From Candidatus Kuenenbacteria bacterium GW2011_GWA2_42_15 (GTDB lineage Bacteria > Patescibacteriota > Patescibacteriia > UBA2196 > GWA2-42-15), in contig LCCW01000045.1 in assembly GCA_000998185.1 (NCBI GenBank), forward strand, positions 1 through 7,634: 7,634 nt of DNA. The letters are read 5' to 3'. The translations under genes were made by a program, and so were the position numbers. Shown here one piece after another: positions 1 to 5,800 of this stretch; positions within the stretch are counted from its first letter, which is position 1, and each line of letters starts with the position of its first letter. A model generated the notes under the pieces. It worked only from the letters and a program-made list of their open reading frames with translations, was not told the DNA's origin and searched no databases.

Positions 1-2
1 TG

Positions 3-533
3 GGAGTTAAAAATATTGTTTTCAATATTGCGGCTCCAGACATGAACGGCGGCCTGATAACAAGATTTGTTTTGTCTCCGAGAGAAATAGCGAAAATTAT
101 TGAAAAAAACTACAAGCTTCTCAAAAAAGAAAGCATCAATGCTGAATTTTATGCTACAACCCCTCTATGTTTGTATAATAAAAGAATTCTTGGCAACATG
201 ATAAAAGATTCCTATTTAATGTTGATTTCCAATGGGGGTTGCAATATTTTTGACGGTTCGGGATTCGGCTTCGACCCGTGGGGAAATTTAATTCCTTGTA
301 CGCATATGGTTGATGAAAAATTATTGAAAACAATGGATGAAAAAGGCAATTTTTTATATAAAGACAAATTTCCTGAATTGTGGAGAAAAATTGAAAAAAG
401 ATTCGGAATTAAAAACTGGAAATACCCGTCTAAAAGTTGCTTAAATTGTTTACGCAAAAGAGAGTGTGTAGGTGGTTGCCCGCTATTCTGGAAATCTTTC
501 AAGCCGGATAATTATATTAAAGGTCCAATTTAA
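3..533 (+). CDS. Radical-SAM/SPASM domain protein, C-terminal part (5' end outside window)
   Basis: The frame is open from the first complete codon and 176 residues are visible; the true start lies upstream, so the ATG at 42 is an internal Met. The first residues (GVKNIVFNIAAPD) look like a late strand of a radical-SAM barrel. The diagnostic part is a SPASM-type cysteine pattern: C-x13-G-x4-C at visible residues 80-99 (the second Cys in NLIPCTHM), then C-x2-C-x5-C-x3-C at residues 146-159 (CLNCLRKRECVGGC). In the family these cysteines hold auxiliary 4Fe-4S clusters in enzymes that modify peptides or sulfatases, or in related oxidoreductases. The last Cys of the usual seven-Cys set is not seen; the protein ends 17 residues after CVGGC. 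The radical-SAM CxxxCxxC site would lie upstream and cannot be checked. The substrate is unknown. The DNA is visibly more AT-rich than the genes from 1628 on, which may indicate transfer. An IS30 element begins 20 bases after the stop. Confidence 0.82.
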   Translation, partial: GVKNIVFNIAAPDMNGGLITRFVLSPREIAKIIEKNYKLLKKESINAEFYATTPLCLYNKRILGNMIKDSYLMLISNGGCNIFDGSGFGFDPWGNLIPCTHMVDEKLLKTMDEKGNFLYKDKFPELWRKIEKRFGIKNWKYPSKSCLNCLRKRECVGGCPLFWKSFKPDNYIKGPI

Positions 534-553
534 AATTTTGAGATGGCCCACAT

Positions 554-575
554 TCAATTTGCAAGTGCAACTTTG
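554..575. repeat. IS30 terminal inverted repeat next to the transposase 3' end
   Basis: Reads tcaatttgcaagtgcaactttg on the plus strand (the first 20 bases suffice to find it). It equals the reverse complement of 1501-1522 except for two adjacent positions in the middle. Confidence 0.85.
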
Positions 576-631
576 TGGATAAATGATTTTAATAAATAAT
601 GGTTCATAGTTTTGATTTTAATTTGTTCATT

Positions 632-1480
632 TCAATAGCGAACGCCCAGTCCGTTTCTGTTTTCATTGCTGCCTCTCTGCCAAGAAGAATAAGTTTTGGC
701 AAAGTAGAATTTCATGCCAATGGCGCCAGTAACGGCCTCGTGGCGAGCAGCTTCCTTGCCATTATCATAAGTCATGGTTCGTCTGGCTTGCTCCGGCAAT
801 GGCCGAAGTCGCTTAATCAGTATTCTTGATTTTTCTTCAGCTGTCAGATTGCGCGGTTTGGTGATAATCACTTTTCTGGTTTTGCGCTCAACTGAGGTGG
901 ACAAGGCAGATCGATGGCGATCATAGACCACATTATCTCCTTCCCAATGACCGAATTGTCTTCTTTTCTCAATAAACTTAGGCCTTTTAGTAATATCAGT
1001 TCGATTAGGAATTTTAGTTTCTGTTCTGTGTTTACGTCCTTTCTTGTGATGTCTGACACGGTGGGTCCTTCTTAAATACTGCCGCAGATTGGCTTTCCTG
1101 CCTGCCAGACTGTAAATGAATTGATAGATGCTTTCCTGATTCAGATACGAGTCTTCGAGCTCCTTTAACCGACCGGCAATCAAATCTGGAGACCAGCCCC
1201 GCTTGAGATGGTAAAGAATTTTCCGTTTCAATTGGGGCTGTTTATCCAGATAACGATCTTTGCGATTCAATTTTTTACGCTTTTCTACCTTGCGGCCGGC
1301 TGTATCCGGCAAATACTGATGGAATTTCCGATGGCTGTTGCGTTTAATTTCCCGACCGATGGTTGATTTGTCCCGACTAAGGCGATTGGCTATCTCGACA
1401 TTAGTCAGCCCTTTTTCCTTGAGCAGATAGATTCGGTCGCGCTCTTTCTCCCCAAGTTGTTTGTAATTTGTGTTATTCAT
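632..1480 (-). CDS. IS30-family transposase, C-terminally truncated
   Basis: A 282-residue DDE transposase that would cut and join the IS ends. Residues 1-50 hold the N-terminal helix-turn-helix typical of IS30 (KGLTNVEIANRLSRDKSTI). The catalytic core follows: Asp182 in GHWEGDNVV, Asp239 in TYDNGKE, and Glu273 in QRGSNENRNG. Asp239 and Glu273 are separated by 33 residues, the classical IS30 spacing. The family normally continues after NENxNGL for several tens of residues, with a motif like NNRPRKxL. Here the frame stops at Tyr282 and only about 56 bases remain before the terminal repeat, too few for that tail. The second-Asp region also reads DNGKEAARHEAV, a little away from the usual form. 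The triad is intact, but loss of the tail probably disables the enzyme. The start ATG at 1480 lies just downstream of a TATACT-like -10 box on the minus strand. Confidence 0.88.
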   Translation of the reverse strand: MNNTNYKQLGEKERDRIYLLKEKGLTNVEIANRLSRDKSTIGREIKRNSHRKFHQYLPDTAGRKVEKRKKLNRKDRYLDKQPQLKRKILYHLKRGWSPDLIAGRLKELEDSYLNQESIYQFIYSLAGRKANLRQYLRRTHRVRHHKKGRKHRTETKIPNRTDITKRPKFIEKRRQFGHWEGDNVVYDRHRSALSTSVERKTRKVIITKPRNLTAEEKSRILIKRLRPLPEQARRTMTYDNGKEAARHEAVTGAIGMKFYFAKTYSSWQRGSNENRNGLGVRY

Positions 1481-1486
1481 ACAACC

Positions 1487-1503
1487 TTGAGTATATCACT
1501 CAA
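1487..1503. promoter_or_regulatory. Perfect inverted repeat TTGAGT-N5-ACTCAA at the transposase promoter
   Basis: Two perfect 6-base arms flank atatc, 6 bases upstream of the transposase start. On the minus strand the same bases contain TATACT, a good -10 box. A symmetrical site at this place could be an operator or a transposase contact, and the right arm runs into the terminal repeat. The function is inference. Confidence 0.4.
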
Positions 1504-1522
1504 AGTTGCACTTCTAAATTGA
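1501..1522. repeat. IS30 terminal inverted repeat next to the transposase promoter
   Basis: Partner of 554-575 in inverted orientation, 20 of 22 matches. The repeat ends at aaattga; the bases beyond it on the two sides no longer match. Confidence 0.85.
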
Positions 1523-1553
1523 TTTTACCTTATTAAATTTTTCAAAAAATTAT

Positions 1554-1631
1554 ATGACCAGTCAAAATAAAAAATACATAATCGCCAACTGGAAAATGAA
1601 ACTTGGCCAGCAGGCGGCGGTGGAATTGTGA
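1554..1631 (+). pseudogene. tpiA: 5' remnant of triosephosphate isomerase gene (25 codons)
   Basis: An ATG opens a 25-codon frame beginning MTSQNKKYIIANWKM and ending QQAAVEL before TGA. The segment KKYIIANWKM is the hallmark N-terminal strand of triosephosphate isomerase, including the catalytic-site Asn and Lys of the NWKM motif. Normal TpiA has about 250 residues, so more than 90 percent is missing; none of the later motifs (for example the YEP(x)WAIGTG region) is found downstream in any frame. No Shine-Dalgarno site is seen. The TGA overlaps the GTG start of the DUF4012 gene by three bases. It could be pure debris from a rearrangement, perhaps linked to the IS30 element 31 bases upstream, or it could now act as a translated leader coupled to the next gene. 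The identity of the fragment is well supported; the leader role is speculation. Confidence 0.75.
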
Positions 1632-4366
1632 AAGAGGGAAATACAAATAAAAACAAGCACGATTTATTCAGCGAGGAACTGCAACAGGAGCTGGAAAAGC
1701 TGTCTTGGGAGTTTTTATTGAAAGAAAAAGAAGAACAAGCCAGCGCTATAAAAAAAGAAAGTGAATCTGAAAAGTTTAATTATTATCAAATAAAGGAGCC
1801 GGCCGGCGGGGATGAGACTGGAGAATATTATAATCCGAAACAGGATGATTATAAAAATTTTGCTTTTTGGCAGAAGAACGACGAATTTAATCCGAACAAT
1901 TTGAGAAGAGATTCGGGTATAATTTTTGACGAAGCAAAATTAAAAGCTCATCGGGCGGTGGAATGGACCAAGGCGCCGAAATTGCGCGAATCAAGGGCAA
2001 AGATGTTTTTATTTAGGATTGGTCTTTGGTCAGCGAAGTTATTATTCAAAATTTGTTTTGGTGTGACAGTGGCGATAGGCAAGACAGTAGTTGGCGCGGT
2101 AATTTTTTTCTATAGAGCAGTTAAAGGATCAATAGTTTTTATTTGGCAGGTGGCAGTGGCTTTTAAGTATGCTTTTATTTATATTTTTGGGGGTTTTAAT
2201 TTATCTTTCAGGTCGGTTGAGGTGGTTGAAGCCAATGAGGTCGCGGAGGAATTATTGGCTGAAGATAACAAGAAGTTTTATAAACATAATTGGCGTTTCA
2301 GGGCGGCGGGTATTTTCGCCGTGGCGGCTCTGTTTTTGATATTACCCTTACAAATTTATTTATTTTACAGCCGGGCAGAACAAACAAAAGCCGTGGTGCT
2401 GGGCGCGTCAGATTTTGGAGTCCAACATTTGCTGCAAGCCGGCATTGCCGGCAAGGATTTGAATATCCAGGACGCGGGCAGAGAATTTGTTTTAGCCGGG
2501 CAAGAATTTGAAAGAGCAAAAAATAGTTTTAGGGGGCTTGGTATTTTGGCCAATGGGCTGGCGAGCTTGGCGCCGGATGTGAGAGCCGGTACTCAACTGC
2601 TTGAGGTGGCAATAAAGTCAGCTAATGTTGGCAGAATTTTGGCCAAGACCAGCCAGTTAATGGCTAAATTTACCGGCAATATTGATTATAAACAAATAGA
2701 AGCCGACAGTAGACCAGAGGCCAAAAGCATGGACAAAATAGATTGGCGGGCGGTGGACCGGGACTTGGAACAAGCGGTCGCGGACGCAACAGCGATAGAA
2801 AAAATAATAAAAGAGGTTGATTTAGGCAACGCCAGATTGTCAGCTTACCGTGAGCAAGCGGCGACGGTAAAAAATCAATTGCCAATGATTGCAAGCCTTT
2901 TGGAAGATTATCGCGACCTGACAAAAATAGTCGTTAGCATGCTCGGAGTTGATGAACCAAAACGGTGGCTTTTGGTTTTTCAGAATAATGCCGAATTGAG
3001 GCCGACCGGCGGATTTTTGGGCTCCTACGCGGTGGTGGATCTGAAAAATGGAGAGATAAAAAAAATAGAAGTTCCCGGTGGCGGATTTTATGATTTAAAA
3101 GGTTCTTTGGCGGTTATGGTGGACGCGCCTTATCCGTTCCATTTGTTTTCTCCGATCTGGCAGCCGTGGAACGCCAATTGGTTTTTTGACTGGCCGTCTT
3201 CGGCGGAAAAGATCACTTGGTTCTACGACAAATCAGGCGGTCCGAGCGTGGACGGCGTCGTCAGCTTCACGCCTGATGTTTTAGAAGACTTATTAAAACT
3301 AACCGGTCAGATTGAAATGCCGGATTACAAAATGACCATTGACGACAACAATTTCCGGCGGTTGACGCAGGCGGAAGTAGAAATAAATTATGACAAGGCG
3401 GAAAATAAGCCAAAAAAATTTATTGGAGATTTATTACCAATGGTTTTAGACAAGGTTTTTAGTTTGGAGGGAGAGCAACGAGTTGAGGCTTTGCAGATAA
3501 TTTTTGATTCTCTCAAAAGCAAAGACCTTTTGACATATTTTAAAGATCAAGATATTCAGAAGATAGCTGACAAGCTGAAATGGACAGGCCGGGTGGAACA
3601 GTATGATAAAGATTATTTGGCAATAGTGCATACCAATATCGCCGGCGGCAAAACTGACCAGGTGATAAAGAATACCGTGGAGCATAAAATTGAAATTATG
3701 AACAACGGCGAGATCGTGGACGCGGTAACTTTGACTCGCGAACATCAGGGCAAGGTCGGCGATGTTTTTGAGGGACAAACCAATACCGATTTCGTGCGTT
3801 TTTATGTGCCGCAAGACAGCAAGCTTTTGGCAACAAGCGGTTTTGATCCGATGCCGACCGACAGGGAATTTCAGACGGCAACGAGTGGCGTGGAGGCCGA
3901 TCCAGATTTGACCAGGTTGGAAAGTAATTTGCGGGTTGATGGCGAGTCAGGTACGAGAATAGTGGATGAATTTGGCAAAACTTCTTTTGGCAATTGGCTT
4001 TCAGTGGCGCCGGGCGAGATAAAAAAAGTCAGCGTTAAATACCTCTTGCCATGGCGCATACAGGGCGGTGATGAGGTAAGGACGGCGGCAGCGGAGGAGC
4101 ATGACTGGTGGTCGCTTGTGAAGCAGTATTTCGGGTTCAGAAAAAAACAGCAGACCAAGCAACAAGATTATATTTATGGACTGTTGGTGCAAAAACAGCC
4201 GGGCAGCAACGATGACCAATTTTCAAGCAACTTGACGGTTGACGGCGGTTGGCTGGTAGGGGAATATCTGCCCAAAGAAGAAGCGACGGTTTCGAATAAT
4301 TCTTTGCGGGTAAATTTTGACATTGACGGCGATAAATATTACGGAGCGGTGATAAAAGAGACTTAA
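1628..4366 (+). CDS. Large membrane-anchored DUF4012-domain protein
   Basis: 912 residues from a GTG start, the only plausible start in a frame that is open only from 1571. It overlaps the tpiA-remnant stop, and a weak GGTGGA lies just upstream. Residues 1-125 are charged and probably cytoplasmic. Hydrophobic segments follow at about 127-163, 168-190 and 226-247, then an alanine-rich helical part (about 260-430). The family signature is at about 437-570: LLVFQNNAELRPTGGFLGSY, then a VPGGG-like strand, WNANWFFDWPSSAEKITWFY and VDGVVSFTPDVLEDLLKLTG. The rest, to 912, looks like beta-rich extracytoplasmic sequence with a charged segment at about 835-848. DUF4012 has no established biochemical role; it is frequent in CPR bacteria and some Gram-positives. 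I expect the large C-terminal part to face outside the membrane. The next gene starts 5 bases after the stop, implying one operon. The spelling of the start is the least certain point. Confidence 0.9.
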   Translation: MKEGNTNKNKHDLFSEELQQELEKLSWEFLLKEKEEQASAIKKESESEKFNYYQIKEPAGGDETGEYYNPKQDDYKNFAFWQKNDEFNPNNLRRDSGIIFDEAKLKAHRAVEWTKAPKLRESRAKMFLFRIGLWSAKLLFKICFGVTVAIGKTVVGAVIFFYRAVKGSIVFIWQVAVAFKYAFIYIFGGFNLSFRSVEVVEANEVAEELLAEDNKKFYKHNWRFRAAGIFAVAALFLILPLQIYLFYSRAEQTKAVVLGASDFGVQHLLQAGIAGKDLNIQDAGREFVLAGQEFERAKNSFRGLGILANGLASLAPDVRAGTQLLEVAIKSANVGRILAKTSQLMAKFTGNIDYKQIEADSRPEAKSMDKIDWRAVDRDLEQAVADATAIEKIIKEVDLGNARLSAYREQAATVKNQLPMIASLLEDYRDLTKIVVSMLGVDEPKRWLLVFQNNAELRPTGGFLGSYAVVDLKNGEIKKIEVPGGGFYDLKGSLAVMVDAPYPFHLFSPIWQPWNANWFFDWPSSAEKITWFYDKSGGPSVDGVVSFTPDVLEDLLKLTGQIEMPDYKMTIDDNNFRRLTQAEVEINYDKAENKPKKFIGDLLPMVLDKVFSLEGEQRVEALQIIFDSLKSKDLLTYFKDQDIQKIADKLKWTGRVEQYDKDYLAIVHTNIAGGKTDQVIKNTVEHKIEIMNNGEIVDAVTLTREHQGKVGDVFEGQTNTDFVRFYVPQDSKLLATSGFDPMPTDREFQTATSGVEADPDLTRLESNLRVDGESGTRIVDEFGKTSFGNWLSVAPGEIKKVSVKYLLPWRIQGGDEVRTAAAEEHDWWSLVKQYFGFRKKQQTKQQDYIYGLLVQKQPGSNDDQFSSNLTVDGGWLVGEYLPKEEATVSNNSLRVNFDIDGDKYYGAVIKET

Positions 4367-4371
4367 GGCTT

Positions 4372-4998
4372 ATGGTCAAAGACTTTAACGGTAGATTGGA
4401 TGAATTGAATATAAAAATGCAAACGACCAAAGACGGATTATTGCGACCTGTTTTGTTTTGTTTGCGCCGGCTTGGTATTACCGCGAACATGTTGAGTACT
4501 CTAAAGGCGCTAGGCGGGGTGGTGGCCATGGGGTTGGTGACAAAAAATGTTTACGCGGCGGCGATCATTTTTTTGGCAGTTTATTTTTTTGATGTTTTCG
4601 ACGGGTCGTTGGCGCGGTATGCCAAAGAAGATTCCGACCGCGGGAAATTTATTGATGTTTTAACGGATCAGGCGGTTTATGCTTTGGTTGTTTTAAGTTT
4701 AATCAGGCTTGATTTTTTGAGCATTAAAGCCCTGGCTTATAATTTATTAGCCGTGCCGGTTTTGTATTTATTAGTGATTATTCAGAGGAACGAAAACAAG
4801 CCTACGGATTGGATTATCAGACCAGTGGCAAAACTAAATTATTACAAGACGCCGTTTTGCGTGGCGGTATTAGGCGTGATTTTCGGGTTTTGGGGAAGAG
4901 GCGTGGCTTCATGGATGCTGTATGCGATTAATATTTTGGCGACCGGACATATTATTTACGCTTACTGGAAGATAGTACGGCGAGAAAAGCCATTATAG
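4372..4998 (+). CDS. CDP-alcohol phosphatidyltransferase family membrane protein
   Basis: 208 residues with the complete family motif D-x2-D-G-x2-A-R-x8-G-x3-D-x3-D: Asp74, Asp77, Gly78, Ala81, Arg82, Gly91, Asp95 and Asp99 (seen as FDVFDGSLAR and GKFIDVLTD). These residues bind two metal ions and the CDP group, and the last Asp is the proposed base. Hydrophobic stretches at about 44-75, 100-137, 155-172 and 178-197 fit a polytopic membrane enzyme. The family moves a phosphoalcohol or phosphatidyl group from a CDP donor to an alcohol, making phospholipids such as phosphatidylglycerol phosphate or phosphatidylinositol phosphate precursors. The sequence alone does not tell me which product is made here. 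The gene starts 5 bases after the DUF4012 gene and is followed by an intrinsic terminator, so the pair probably forms one envelope-related transcription unit. The ATG is preceded only by a weak aaggct. Confidence 0.87.
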   Translation: MVKDFNGRLDELNIKMQTTKDGLLRPVLFCLRRLGITANMLSTLKALGGVVAMGLVTKNVYAAAIIFLAVYFFDVFDGSLARYAKEDSDRGKFIDVLTDQAVYALVVLSLIRLDFLSIKALAYNLLAVPVLYLLVIIQRNENKPTDWIIRPVAKLNYYKTPFCVAVLGVIFGFWGRGVASWMLYAINILATGHIIYAYWKIVRREKPL

Positions 4999-5032
4999 TT
5001 GATTAAATTTATAAAGTTAAAAAAGTAAGATT

Positions 5033-5067
5033 AAGACCGTATTTAGTAATAAAACGGTTTTTTCTTT
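5033..5067 (+). terminator. Intrinsic terminator of the DUF4012 / CDP-alcohol transferase unit
   Basis: An 8-bp stem, AAGACCGT (5033-5040) with ACGGTTTT (5054-5061) including one G-U pair, has a 13-base loop and runs into a T-rich tract. It lies about 35 bases after the stop at 4998. Confidence 0.7.
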
Positions 5068-5109
5068 TGGCTAATATCAAGTAAAATTTATTATTTACTG
5101 GATTTTTAC

Positions 5110-5138
5110 TTGACAAGATTTAATATATATGTTATTAT
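5110..5138 (+). promoter_or_regulatory. Sigma70-type promoter for a non-coding RNA unit
   Basis: A consensus -35 box TTGACA (5110-5115), a 17-base spacer and a -10 box TATTAT (5133-5138). Transcription would begin near 5145. No protein gene follows before the terminator at 5514-5547, so the transcript of about 400 bases should be non-coding. Confidence 0.72.
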
Positions 5139-5163
5139 GCCAAGATTTGAAAATTAATGACGC

Positions 5164-5276
5164 AGGACTTTAGCGTTTGTCATTCCCTTGCTTGCCTGTC
5201 CCGCTTGGGCGGTAGGCAGGGATGACAGAAAAAAGAGCCCGAGGATGGCAGAAGGGGGGGCAAACGCGAAAGTCCT
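5164..5276. repeat. Nested inverted repeat, MITE- or REP-like hairpin
   Basis: The outer arms are aggactttagcgtttg (5164-5179) and caaacgcgaaagtcct (5261-5276), 16 bases with one mismatch. Inside is a second palindrome: TGTCAT (5178-5183) with ATGACA (5222-5227), CCC with GGG, GCCT (5194-5197) with AGGC (5214-5217), and CCGC with GCGG around a TTGG loop. The inner ends, tgtcattccc and gggatgaca, resemble widespread tgtcattcc-type bacterial intergenic repeats. Between the inner palindrome and the right outer arm is a purine stretch with a run of seven G (5254-5260). It sits between a promoter and a structured RNA, so it may be an insertion into that unit or its transcribed 5' domain. No proteins are encoded. 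Confidence 0.6.
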
Positions 5277-5307
5277 ATGATGGAAAATTAACAATTAAAT
5301 GGAAAGA

Positions 5308-5503
5308 ATTGAATTAAGTAATTTGGAGGTTTAAATATTAGTTAGTGGTTATAATCTGGTTTCGACTGGATTTGGCCATTTAATCAGTATTTTTAGTAAT
5401 AAGGCTTTTAGCTTATATTACACCTTTTTCTAACCATGCTTGTATTCATGGTTAAAAATCTGTCCTAAAGGCAGACTTTAACCTCCAAATTATTTGATCC
5501 AAT
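5308..5503 (+). ncRNA. Candidate structured non-coding RNA, multibranched with long closing stem
   Basis: The ends pair over 24 positions with a single mismatch: 5308-5331 with 5480-5503, including 13 consecutive Watson-Crick pairs (taatttggaggtt with aacctccaaatta). Within lie four consecutive hairpins. They are ACTGGATT/AATCAGT (5365-5372 with 5382-5388, one bulge); GTAATAAGGC/GCTTATATTAC (5396-5405 with 5411-5421, one bulge); TAACCATG/CATGGTTA (5431-5438 with 5447-5454, perfect, 8-base loop); and TCTGTCC/GGCAGA (5459-5465 with 5470-5475, TAAA loop). A strong promoter lies upstream and a strong terminator 10 bases downstream, so this looks like an independent RNA gene. I do not recognise a family. 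It has no RNase P or SRP conserved blocks. It has a tmRNA-like 5' string (see findings) but no T-arm, tag frame or CCA end. The transcript may start near 5145. Confidence 0.6.
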
Positions 5504-5513
5504 CTTTAGTTGT

Positions 5514-5547
5514 CCCTCCAAATCAATTTTGATTTGGAGGGATTTTT
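5514..5547 (+). terminator. Strong intrinsic terminator of the non-coding RNA unit
   Basis: A perfect 11-bp stem, CCCTCCAAATC (5514-5524) with GATTTGGAGGG (5531-5541), has a 6-base spacing and is followed at once by ATTTTT. It contains exact copies of both strands of the core of the upstream closing stem: CCTCCAAAT at 5482-5490 and 5515-5523, ATTTGGAGG at 5321-5329 and 5532-5540. Confidence 0.85.
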
Positions 5548-5552
5548 GTTAT

Positions 5553-5581
5553 TTGCCAGTTTTTATTTTTTTATGTATAAT
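5553..5581 (+). promoter_or_regulatory. Second sigma70-type promoter in the spacer
   Basis: TTGCCA (5553-5558), a 17-base spacer and a perfect TATAAT (5576-5581), starting right after the T-tract of the previous terminator. The start point would be near 5588, 20 bases before the first arm of the inverted repeat at 5608. Confidence 0.65.
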
Positions 5582-5587
5582 TATGGG

Positions 5588-5735
5588 AGGAAAAATAGAA
5601 TATTTTTACCAAAAGGCTGCCGATCGCAAATATGGGCCTAGGAATCTCAAAATTTCCGACTGCAACTCGGATGAAAAGTTTTAAAAAATTCTTGAGCCCT
5701 GGCAAAAAAAAGACCGGCAGCCTTTTGGTTTGAGG
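5588..5735 (+). ncRNA. Candidate rod-shaped non-coding RNA or long structured leader
   Basis: The arms accaaaaggctgccg (5608-5622) and cggcagccttttggt (5715-5729) are perfectly complementary over 15 bases, plus two more pairs after one mismatch. Moving inward, the strand continues to pair: GCCtAGG (5636-5642) with CCTGGC (5698-5703), CTCAA (5646-5650) with TTGAG (5692-5696), and TCCGA (5655-5659) with TCGGA (5667-5671) around a 7-base loop. This gives a single rod with internal loops, as in 6S- or SRP-like RNAs, but I see none of the sequence motifs of those families (no GGAA-capped SRP loop). The start is taken from the promoter at 5553-5581. No T-tract follows the stem, so the 3' end is unknown; the transcript might instead read on into hrcA. 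A mobile palindrome is the alternative explanation. Confidence 0.45.
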
Positions 5736-5768
5736 GCGGTTGTTTAAATGGGGATATAATTTTTGTTG

Positions 5769-5796
5769 TTGACAGTCAGTGATAAGGTGCTATAAC
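5769..5796 (+). promoter_or_regulatory. Upstream hrcA promoter
   Basis: TTGACA (5769-5774), 16-base spacer, TATAAC (5791-5796). The predicted start falls inside the first CIRCE arm, so a bound repressor would block initiation. Confidence 0.7.
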
Positions 5797-5800
5797 TAAA

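Larger units (their letters stand above)
554..1522 (-). mobile_element. IS30-family insertion sequence, about 969 bp, probably defective
   Basis: The element is bounded by terminal inverted repeats at 554-575 and 1501-1522 and carries one transposase gene on the minus strand. The repeats match at 20 of 22 positions, sharing the core aagtgcaactttg. The length is somewhat below that of intact IS30 elements, in line with the missing 3' end of the transposase gene. I see no clear target-site duplication: cat precedes the left repeat and ttt follows the right one. It lies between the SPASM gene and a fragment of tpiA, so it may have taken part in a rearrangement here. Confidence 0.85.

Noticed and set aside
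599..829. Small plus-strand open frame of 76 codons
   Set aside because: It lies antisense over the transposase 3' end, has no ribosome site and resembles no protein I know.
551..1525. Target-site duplication around the IS30 element
   Set aside because: The three bases on each side (cat and ttt) differ, and shifting the ends by one or two bases does not produce a match.
632..1631. UGA read as glycine (code 25 of some CPR lineages)
   Set aside because: Reading through the TGA that ends the transposase, or the one that ends the tpiA fragment, does not restore family sequence, and the long genes contain no in-frame UGA at all.
3446..4529. Several minus-strand open frames of 60-130 codons under the DUF4012 gene
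   Set aside because: They are opposite-strand shadows of a well-supported gene and show low-complexity, unrecognisable sequence without start signals.
5300..5510. A genuine tmRNA gene (ssrA)
   Set aside because: Only one D-domain-like string fits. There is no TTCRA-type T-arm near the 3' side, no tag peptide frame ending in Ala-Ala, no acceptor/CCA end, and the fold is much shorter than normal tmRNA.
5281..5550. A known riboswitch controlling hrcA
   Set aside because: No known aptamer core was recognised, the terminator is more than 300 bases from hrcA, and hrcA has its own promoters and CIRCE in between.
5755..5760. Additional TATAAT box as a third hrcA promoter
   Set aside because: The only nearby -35 candidate (TTGAGG at 5730-5735) is weak and 19 bases away.
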